Assembly: GCA_016776925.1 (NCBI GenBank)
Contig: JADHSL010000013.1
Location: 1 to 50,495 of the forward strand
Direction: 5' to 3'
Source: Pirellulales bacterium
GTDB lineage: Bacteria > Planctomycetota > Planctomycetia > Pirellulales > UBA1268
DNA length: 50,495 nt
Shown here: piece by piece, positions 44,497 through 50,495 of the stretch
Layout of the letters: each line of letters opens with the position of its first letter
How positions within the stretch are numbered: position 1 is the stretch's first letter
Position numbers and translations under genes: made by a program
Notes under the pieces: generated by a model
What the model was told of the DNA's origin: nothing
Databases searched by the model: none
What the model saw: the letters and a program-made list of their open reading frames with translations, nothing else

Positions 44497-45480
44497 CTAC
44501 GCCGAGTGTTCGTCCTGCAGTTTGCCCCAGCCTTGTGGAGCATCATCTGGCTGCCTGCCTAAGGAGCCCTTTGTCAGTTCCAGAAATGCAGTTTCCAGAT
44601 TTATTTCCTCTTCGCTCATTCCGAGTAGCCGCTCACCGCTTGCGACGATCGCTGCGGGAAGAAGCGATGTGTCAACCGAACGGTCTTCGAGTGTTACACG
44701 GATCATCCCGTTCAGGATATTGACTTCAGCGATACCAGGACAGTCTTCAAGAAGGCGGACTGATTTCTCTGGGTCACCTCCCACTTTGATGCAGATAATC
44801 GGTCGGCCGCGAACTTGGGCAAGAAGATCTGTTACGTCGCCTTGGGCAAGGAGTTGCCCGTATTCAATGATTCCGACACGATTGCAGATATCGGCTAGCT
44901 CAGGAAGGATGTGACTCGATACAAGAATCGTTTTCCCGAGATCTTGGAGGCGTTTGAGTAGCCCCCGCATTTCAATACGAGCTCGCGGGTCGAGGCCACT
45001 GGCGGGTTCATCGAGTAGAAGTACTTGTGGGTCGTGGAGAAGCACCCTCGCCAGACCGAGTCGCTGTGTCATGCCACGAGATAAACTAGTCACAAGTTCA
45101 TCTCTTTTTACGCCGAGATCAACTAGGTCGAGTGAGTGTTCCGCAACCTTGCGTCGAGCAGGTCCATCGATGCGATACGCGGCAGCAAAAAATTCAAGGT
45201 ACTCGATGACTCGCATGTCGTCATAGACACCAAAAATATCCGGCATGTAACCAATGGCCCGGCGTATTTCTCGCGGATGAGTGTAGATGGAGTAACCGCA
45301 TACCGAAGCTTCTCCCCAAGACGGTGACAAAAGTGTTGATAGGAGTCTGATGGTTGTTGTTTTTCCTGCACCATTTGGACCAATGAATCCAAAAAGATCC
45401 CCCTGCTCAAGTTTTAAGGTCAGGGACTCGAGTGCAAAAAAGTCACCATATTTTTTTGTCAGGTCAACAGTTTCGATCAT
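44497..45480 (-). CDS. ABC transporter ATP-binding protein
   Basis: A 327-residue ATPase. Walker A GPNGAGKT is at 34-41, the signature reads LSRGMTQRLGLARVLL, Walker B is VLLLDEPASGLDP and the switch His is in SSHILPEL. It belongs to the CcmA/NatA-like export group, and the C-terminal 100 residues form an extra domain. No ABC-2 permease is encoded nearby; the next upstream gene is a large membrane protein with only two or three helices. The pair may work with a permease elsewhere. Confidence 0.9.
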   Translation of the reverse strand: MIETVDLTKKYGDFFALESLTLKLEQGDLFGFIGPNGAGKTTTIRLLSTLLSPSWGEASVCGYSIYTHPREIRRAIGYMPDIFGVYDDMRVIEYLEFFAAAYRIDGPARRKVAEHSLDLVDLGVKRDELVTSLSRGMTQRLGLARVLLHDPQVLLLDEPASGLDPRARIEMRGLLKRLQDLGKTILVSSHILPELADICNRVGIIEYGQLLAQGDVTDLLAQVRGRPIICIKVGGDPEKSVRLLEDCPGIAEVNILNGMIRVTLEDRSVDTSLLPAAIVASGERLLGMSEEEINLETAFLELTKGSLGRQPDDAPQGWGKLQDEHSA

Positions 45481-45509
45481 GAAGATGCTTTGGGTTTTGT
45501 GTCAGGGAG

Positions 45510-47693
45510 CTAGTTGCGAAGTTCGAGAACAATTCTCCAGAGAGTTGTGTCTCCGGCGTCTTTGAAATATTTGAGTTCGGATTCACCTTTTTTTTGTGGC
45601 AGCCATTCTGTGGCAGATGGTCCCTTTCCGATGAGGATAATACGGTCTAAAACAAGCAGGTGAGTCATGTCAATGTGTTCAAGTCGGCCTGATTGAAGTC
45701 CAGTATATTCCGGTCCCCCGGTCGCGTGATGCATGCCAGCCACTTCGAGAATTCGCGATATGTTTCGATCGTCTGACTTCCATCTCGCCGAGACATTACG
45801 GTCTTTAACAGCTCGTTTTTTTGTTAAGAAAGCTGCTAGAGATCGTGGACCTCTTCCTGCTTCGGGGTCAAAAGTGTCGCCGGGGTGGAGGGTGCCAATA
45901 TCGTAAAGCCAGCCAGCATGCATGAGGACACAATCCCTCAGTGATACCTGTAGCTGATTGGTAATTATACCGCGAAGGGTGCCCTGCCCCGTTCTGCTAA
46001 GCGTCGATTGTATTGAGACAGTGGGCAGTCGTCCGGTCCAGCTGGCCTCAAAGAGCTGGCTTGAAGCAGCTGCAATTGAGATATTCTGAAGTTTGGCTAC
46101 GGATGATTCGTATTCGTAGGGGGCTTCAGCAAGGGAAGGATGTGGTGTCAATGCGTCGGGGCCACCGATGTTTCGTCCAGATGCCGCAAACCAACTCATC
46201 GCTGAACGATAATCATCGATGATGTTGTCTTGTGCAGGTTTGGTGGAAAGATTGAATCGTCCATTGCTTGAAGCCCAGATGCCAGCAAAGCTATGTGCCC
46301 GACATGTCTGAGTTGCCTGATCAATATCAAAAATACCGGCAGTGTGAATCTGCCACCCATCAGATTTAAATTGTTGAGTGGTTGACCAAGTAATTCCCGT
46401 AAAGGCGAGGACAATAAGTGGCAAGGTCAACCAGGTTATCCACCTGAGCCGCTCGCTTCGGCGAGCAATCCACCAGTCAAGTGGATAAAGTGCAGCAACA
46501 TAGAGCAGCCCGATGAGTGCAATGAGCTCAAACGGAATGACGGATACATCGAAGTACGTGTCGACGGCAAGTCTTAATTGACCAGCTAAGTCGAGCCCAC
46601 CTCGCCTCGCCTCCCCTGCCCTTCCTTCAGAATCGCCACGGTCTTGGATGTCGAGTAGCTTCAGTACAAGTGAGTCGGTACCAGGCCATGACGCAAATGT
46701 TCTTGTATCGAGATCAATGCCAATCCATGTAATCCGACCAAAGCCATAAGCGCGGCGCACGACGAGTGGTGGATCGTTTTCGGTACCGCCAACTGAAGCT
46801 TCAACAACGCCTTGAAGTCGTGGAGAGTCTTCAAAGATTGGGATCTGTAACTCTTCGATAGCACGACGGGCGAGTGGTCGACTGGCTCGTGCATATGTTT
46901 CAATCGCAGCTGCCCGACGTAATGGGACCAGCCGGCTGAACTTGCCTGGCAGCCATGACTCGAGTGATGGAGAGGTCGATATAGCAGCCGGAAGCGACAT
47001 CCCTGCTATGAGGACGAGGTCGCCTCCCTGTCGGATCCATGCATCGAGCTCAAGAAGGCGATCGTTTGAAATCCCTCCCTTTACAGCGTTGCCACAAATT
47101 ATTGCCTTGTCTACACCGTCAAACGTTAGACCTAAAGGGCCAAAAGCAGACGAGAGTGGCATTGAGTCAGGATTTTGTTCAGGAGCAACCACGAGTATTC
47201 TCGATCCATCTTCCCGAGCCGCAAGTCGAGTTGCCCTGTTTGCGTTCTCCAAATCACCAAGAAGCATCAAGACTTCCTGGCTTGAATCCAATAGTTGCGG
47301 AACGCGCACTATTTTTGAAGTCACTACCTCTGCGAGAAGCGCACTTTCTGCATTTGGTTCCGTTGTGTCGATAACCACGACCCGGATGGTGCTGTCTCGG
47401 CTACCAATCTTTACAAGAAGCCTTGCTGCCCATTGTGTATCGTTCATCAGGATGGGACGAACAAGAGGTGAGCGAAGCCATTGTCCGTCTGGATCCTGTG
47501 CTTCTACGGCAACATAGCGGGTCGGTGGCTGTGCAAGAGACTGTGGAATGTGGAGCATCACTGGGTTCCAGTGTCCTGCACGAACTATTCCATCAAAGCC
47601 AATTTTAACTGATAATTCTTGGTTGTCAGGTGTCGCCATAGCAACCGTCGACACGGCAAACAAAAAAAAGAGCAGGAGTTGCCTCAAAATCAT
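45510..47693 (-). CDS. Large membrane protein with GATase-like extracytoplasmic domain
   Basis: A 727-residue protein. The signal peptide (LRQLLLFFLFAVSTVAMA) is followed by a beta-rich domain (VKIGFDGIVRAGHWNPVMLHI), then a segment like the class I glutamine-amidotransferase fold used as a binding module in envelope proteins (DAWIRQGGDLVLIAG; RAYGFGRITWIGIDLD). Two helices (PFELIALIGLLYVAALYPLDWW and WITWLTLPLIVLAFTGITW) are followed by another extracytoplasmic beta domain. The start overlaps the MazG-like stop by one base, and the ABC ATPase follows after 29 bases. I know no function; the neighbourhood suggests an ABC-associated envelope complex. Confidence 0.7.
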   Translation of the reverse strand: MILRQLLLFFLFAVSTVAMATPDNQELSVKIGFDGIVRAGHWNPVMLHIPQSLAQPPTRYVAVEAQDPDGQWLRSPLVRPILMNDTQWAARLLVKIGSRDSTIRVVVIDTTEPNAESALLAEVVTSKIVRVPQLLDSSQEVLMLLGDLENANRATRLAAREDGSRILVVAPEQNPDSMPLSSAFGPLGLTFDGVDKAIICGNAVKGGISNDRLLELDAWIRQGGDLVLIAGMSLPAAISTSPSLESWLPGKFSRLVPLRRAAAIETYARASRPLARRAIEELQIPIFEDSPRLQGVVEASVGGTENDPPLVVRRAYGFGRITWIGIDLDTRTFASWPGTDSLVLKLLDIQDRGDSEGRAGEARRGGLDLAGQLRLAVDTYFDVSVIPFELIALIGLLYVAALYPLDWWIARRSERLRWITWLTLPLIVLAFTGITWSTTQQFKSDGWQIHTAGIFDIDQATQTCRAHSFAGIWASSNGRFNLSTKPAQDNIIDDYRSAMSWFAASGRNIGGPDALTPHPSLAEAPYEYESSVAKLQNISIAAASSQLFEASWTGRLPTVSIQSTLSRTGQGTLRGIITNQLQVSLRDCVLMHAGWLYDIGTLHPGDTFDPEAGRGPRSLAAFLTKKRAVKDRNVSARWKSDDRNISRILEVAGMHHATGGPEYTGLQSGRLEHIDMTHLLVLDRIILIGKGPSATEWLPQKKGESELKYFKDAGDTTLWRIVLELRN

Positions 47694-47992
47694 TATGGCT
47701 TCTCCGCATCGGGGCAGGTGCAAGAAATGTGCCCGCAGCCAGGACAGCCCTGTCCGTATTTTTTTGCAATTGCCTGCTCAAGGTCGACATCGACAACGTT
47801 CGCAATGGTTGCGAGCCATGCCAAGACATCAGCGAATTCCAAGGCCTGCTCCTCCGGTGACCCGCTTCGTAGTGCAGTTGCGAGTTCCCCAATTTCTTCT
47901 GTCAACCACATGAATGTACCTTCTACTCCACGTGCAGCATCCTTGTCGTGGTACATGTTACGAATGAGTTGTTGGAACTCACGAAGTGTCAT
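47693..47992 (-). CDS. MazG-like nucleotide pyrophosphohydrolase with Cys-rich tail
   Basis: A 99-residue single-domain MazG-type protein: E32-E-I-G-E36 and the second acidic pair in LEFADVLAW (Glu52, Asp55) bind the catalytic magnesium. Such enzymes hydrolyse NTPs or dNTPs to the monophosphate. After the helical domain comes C83-P-G-C86-G-H-I-S-C91-T-C93, likely a small metal site. It begins a four-gene run on the minus strand. Confidence 0.85.
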   Translation of the reverse strand: MTLREFQQLIRNMYHDKDAARGVEGTFMWLTEEIGELATALRSGSPEEQALEFADVLAWLATIANVVDVDLEQAIAKKYGQGCPGCGHISCTCPDAEKP

Positions 47993-48078
47993 CTTGTATC
48001 TACTCGAATGTGTTCATCTTGATTATGTTCGTCGAACTCCCAACCCTCGATGATACCAGAGCGAAACTTTGGAGACAT
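47989..48078 (-). CDS. Possible 29-codon small gene coupled to the MazG-like gene
   Basis: An open frame from ATG 48078 ends in a TGA that overlaps the MazG-like ATG (ATGA), the same coupling seen elsewhere in the window. The product (MSPKFRSGIIEGWEFDEHNQ and on) is hydrophilic. No SD is evident and the frame is open further upstream with unlikely sequence, so it may be chance. Confidence 0.25.
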   Translation of the reverse strand: MSPKFRSGIIEGWEFDEHNQDEHIRVDTR

Positions 48079-48302
48079 GCAGATGTTTTGCAATGCCGCA
48101 TGTTGCTGGCAAGGAGCCGATAATAAGGGGAAGTAGCGATTTTCTGCGACTTTAATATACGAGCGCCATAAGCTCTTGGGGTAGCAAGACCTCTGTGAGG
48201 GTGGACAATAAAGAAGGTCTGCTAAATTAGTCGTTCGGTCTTGAGTCTCCTTATTCTCAGAAGTGTATGAATTATTCAGGAAAGGCAAGTTTTTAACTGA
48301 TC
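47993..48302. other. Divergent leader region of leuA
   Basis: About 310 bases between the MazG-like gene and leuA. On the plus strand a 6-bp inverted repeat (AGACCT/AGGTCT) encloses GAGGGTGG, and an AGGAAAGGCAAG purine run precedes leuA. A 17-codon frame (MFCNAACCWQGADNKGK) has no Leu, so it is not a leucine leader peptide. A T-box is not supported. The 29-codon frame above is the only other candidate. Confidence 0.5.
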
Positions 48303-49862
48303 ATGTCTGCTTATCAATCAGTCCGAATTTTTGATACGACGCTTCGAGACGGAGAGCAGTCTCCCGGTGCAAGCATGAACCTCACCGAAAAAATTGAGGT
48401 GGCCCATGCATTATCTCAGTTAGGTGTTGACATTATTGAGGCCGGTTTCCCAATTGCTTCTCCCGGTGACTTCGAATCGGTTCGCGAAATCGCTCGTGCT
48501 GTGCGCGAACCGATAATTTGTGGCCTCGCTCGGTGTAATGACAGTGATATAGACCGCGCCTGGGAAGCGCTTGCCGAAGCAGCCCGCCCCCGAATTCATG
48601 TATTCTTAGCAACAAGTGCTATTCATCGTGAGTTCAAGCTACGGATGGATGAAGATGAGGTCGTTCGGCGAGCGGTAGCAGGTGTTCGTCGAGCAAGAGA
48701 AAACTGTGAAGATATTGAGTTTTCACCAGAGGATGCTGCTCGTACAGAAATAGATTTTCTCTGTCGTGTTGTCGAGGAGGTCATCGATGCCGGGGCGACC
48801 ACAGTTAATATACCGGATACCGTTGGGTATGCGACGCCGCAGCAGATGTTTGATGTAATACATGCGCTTCGAAATCGTGTTCCAAATATCGACAAGGCGA
48901 TTCTAAGTGTTCATTGTCATGACGATCTCGGTTTGGCGGTTGCAAACAGTTTGGCAGCAGTTCAGGCTGGAGCTGGTCAGGTCGAGTGCACAATTAATGG
49001 GATTGGTGAACGAGCTGGGAACTGCTCCCTTGAAGAAGTAGTGATGGCTCTCAAGACGAGAGCTGACTTGTATAAATGCCAGAGTCAAATCGCTACACAA
49101 CGCCTCGTACCAACAAGTCGACTCGTTGCGAATATCACAGGAATTCAGGTGCCACGAAACAAGGCTATCGTCGGCCGGAATGCATTTGCCCATGAGGCCG
49201 GGATTCATCAGGATGGCATGCTGAAGGACCGAAGCACATATGAAATCATGCGTCCGGAAGATGTTGGGCTTGAACGTACCGATCTCGTGCTGGGCAAACA
49301 TAGTGGTCGAGCAGCTCTGGCAGATCGTGCAGCAGTTCTTGGGTATCAGTTAACAGGAGAACAGCTGCAGACGGTTTTCGAACAATTTAAACTGCTGGCA
49401 GATCGGAAAAAAGAAATTTATGACGGAGATATTGCAGCACTCTGTGAACAGCAATTTGCCGTACTGCCGGAGCTTTTCGTTTTTGAAGGATATTCAGTTT
49501 CCTGTGAAAGTGGTACAGCGCCGACAGTGACGCTTCGCGTCAAACAAGATGGCAAAAGTCAGGCAGTTTCGATCACAAGTGGTGACGGTCCAATTGATGG
49601 TATCTTTCTTGCGATTGAGAAAATAACTGGCATTACAACGGTCTGCCGTGATTTTCGTGTCCAGGCGGTTACGGTTGGGAAAGACGCTCAGGCAGAAGTA
49701 TCTGTTGAGCTTGAAGCGACTGCCGAGCGATACAGAGGGCAACTGCATCGAGGGAGAGGAGTGTCAACTGATTCACTAGAAGCCTCAGCAAAAGCATTTC
49801 TTGCCGCAGTGAATCGTGTTGCGATTGGAGGAAAGCCAAGGCTTCATCCGCAGCAACTCTGA
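48303..49862 (+). CDS. leuA: 2-isopropylmalate synthase
   Basis: First step of leucine synthesis: condenses acetyl-CoA with 2-oxoisovalerate. It has 519 residues. The catalytic TIM barrel has the first signature IFDTTLRDGEQSPGAS (9-24) and the metal-binding HCHDDLGLAVANS. The linker includes NAFAHEAGIHQDG. The C-terminal domain (about 390-510) is the LeuA dimer/regulatory fold where leucine binds in feedback-sensitive enzymes. No other leu gene lies in the window. Confidence 0.96.
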   Translation: MSAYQSVRIFDTTLRDGEQSPGASMNLTEKIEVAHALSQLGVDIIEAGFPIASPGDFESVREIARAVREPIICGLARCNDSDIDRAWEALAEAARPRIHVFLATSAIHREFKLRMDEDEVVRRAVAGVRRARENCEDIEFSPEDAARTEIDFLCRVVEEVIDAGATTVNIPDTVGYATPQQMFDVIHALRNRVPNIDKAILSVHCHDDLGLAVANSLAAVQAGAGQVECTINGIGERAGNCSLEEVVMALKTRADLYKCQSQIATQRLVPTSRLVANITGIQVPRNKAIVGRNAFAHEAGIHQDGMLKDRSTYEIMRPEDVGLERTDLVLGKHSGRAALADRAAVLGYQLTGEQLQTVFEQFKLLADRKKEIYDGDIAALCEQQFAVLPELFVFEGYSVSCESGTAPTVTLRVKQDGKSQAVSITSGDGPIDGIFLAIEKITGITTVCRDFRVQAVTVGKDAQAEVSVELEATAERYRGQLHRGRGVSTDSLEASAKAFLAAVNRVAIGGKPRLHPQQL

Positions 49863-49890
49863 GCATGCTTTTGTTTCTGGGGGCATGTTT

Positions 49891-50238
49891 TCAGATGGCT
49901 TCTTCCCCACGCTCTCCTGTGCGAATTCTGACGCATTCATCCATCGGTAGAATGAAAATTTTACCATCACCAATCTCTCCAGCTACTCCTGATCGGCCAC
50001 CTTTCTGAATTGCTTGGATGGTCGGCTCTACAAATTCATCATTTATGGCTATTTGAAGCTGTACCTTCCGCAAAAGATTGATTGCAATCTCGTGACCACG
50101 GTAGGTCTCCGCGTGACCAAGTTGTCTTCCAAAGCCTTGGACGTCGAGAATCGTCAAACGAAAAACGTCAACTTCTGACAGGGCTTGTTTGACTCGTTCA
50201 AGTTTGTCGGGCTGGATGATTGCAATAATCAGTTTCAC
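49891..50238 (-). CDS. glnB: PII nitrogen-regulatory protein lacking Tyr51
   Basis: A 115-residue trimeric PII signal protein that senses 2-oxoglutarate and ATP/ADP. The fold signatures are clear: KLERVKQALSEV, the T-loop VQGFGRQLGHAETYRG, and the C-terminal signature VAGEIGDGKIFILP followed by R-I-R-T-G-E-R-G. At position 51, the Tyr that is uridylylated in E. coli, this protein has Ile, and residue 49 is His. Signalling by those modifications is therefore unlikely. The GTG start has AAGGCGGA upstream. It converges on leuA with 28 bases between. Confidence 0.92.
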   Translation of the reverse strand: MKLIIAIIQPDKLERVKQALSEVDVFRLTILDVQGFGRQLGHAETYRGHEIAINLLRKVQLQIAINDEFVEPTIQAIQKGGRSGVAGEIGDGKIFILPMDECVRIRTGERGEEAI

Positions 50239-50309
50239 ACGATCCGCCTTTGAGTAGTTGCCAGTAATATGCAGCGAACCACATGGTACCCTTTTATTGC
50301 TAAGAGCAC

Positions 50310-50367
50310 GGATGCCCCGACCTGAGCAAGCTAGGCGGACTGCTCACTCAAGCCATTTGGGGCATCC
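50310..50367 (+). repeat. Nested inverted repeat just upstream of the last gene
   Basis: GGATGCCCC (50310-50318) and GGGGCATCC (50359-50367) are perfect 9-bp complements enclosing a second pair, TGAGCA/TGCTCA (50323-50328 and 50341-50346). The right outer arm ends three bases before the ATG at 50371 and covers any SD, so the structure could hold back translation or be an operator. Confidence 0.45.
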
Positions 50368-50370
50368 ATA

Positions 50371-50495
50371 ATGGACGGAGTACATGTTCACCGGCTCTCT
50401 GTCGTACTTTTGACTCATGTTGGGCAATTTGGCAGGTTTTTTTCTGGTGCTGTACTCATCCCAAAAGTCATACAAGCGATTCCTTCACCCGACTA
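50371..50495 (+). CDS. N-terminus of a probable membrane protein, possibly MlaE-type permease (3' partial)
   Basis: The frame from ATG 50371 stays open to the end of the window (41 codons). The residues LLTHVGQFGRFFSGAVL resemble the start of MlaE/YrbE-type permeases, where a similar H-V-G-x-F amphipathic segment precedes the first helix. With so little sequence the assignment is tentative. No SD is free, because the inverted repeat covers it. Confidence 0.4.
   Translation, partial: MDGVHVHRLSVVLLTHVGQFGRFFSGAVLIPKVIQAIPSPD

Noticed and set aside
48180-48302. Possible T-box or leucine leader peptide before leuA
   Set aside because: GAGGGTGG is present but the ACCGCG part of the T-box consensus is missing, and no short frame contains Leu codons.

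Overview
The window looks like part of a planctomycete chromosome, probably a Pirellulales-type bacterium. Evidence: a gene with two copies of the Planctomycetes-restricted TIGR03000-type domain (41840-42976), a trio of planctomycete-style secreted or lipoprotein surface genes (28067-31172), a small eukaryote-like Ser/Thr kinase, a cytochrome oxidase operon with copper-chaperone and DUF420 genes, and a scattered partial flagellar export set. Base composition is moderate throughout, and I saw no insertion sequence, prophage, CRISPR array, tRNA or rRNA. Assignment is by protein family recognition only.

Layout. 1-9791 (+): a respiratory operon made of a type-1-copper lipoprotein (5' end outside the window), a dihaem cytochrome c, coxB, an A2-type coxA, ctaA, ctaB, coxC with a long extra loop, coxD, a SCO copper chaperone and DUF420. 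Two uncharacterised membrane or secreted proteins follow (10054-11737), then malate dehydrogenase. 13135-19294 (+): a compact operon with two degenerate enzyme-like proteins (an alpha/beta-hydrolase fold and a HATPase fold), FliF, FliO, FliP, FliQ, FliR and an FlhB that stops before its autocleavage domain. 19301-23711 (-): eukaryote-like purB, holA and a secreted Ig-like protein. 24005-25595 (+): a small membrane protein translated together with clpX. 25604-31172 (-): an aminotransferase with a TlpA-type thioredoxin, and the surface-protein trio. 31414-36222: LolA-like protein, a small membrane protein, ZIP transporter, a YdjM-like membrane protein with an attenuator-like leader, and CvpA. 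36411-41647 (-): a six-gene run (HTTM partner, HTTM, asd, truA, kinase, accA) joined largely by 4-base overlaps. 41762-42976 (-): the TIGR03000 gene with its own terminator. 43218-47992 (-): MazG-like, a large GATase-like membrane protein, an ABC ATPase and an exported PIMT. 48303-50495: leuA (+), a PII protein lacking Tyr51 (-), and the start of a possible MlaE-like gene (+).

The most unusual items are (1) the reduced type III export cluster with FlhB lacking its NPTH domain and two pseudoenzyme-like companions, (2) the mutually exclusive hairpins upstream of the YdjM-like gene, (3) the paralogous surface-protein cluster, and (4) an exported PIMT fused to an extra C-terminal domain. All functions are inferred from sequence; no search was run.
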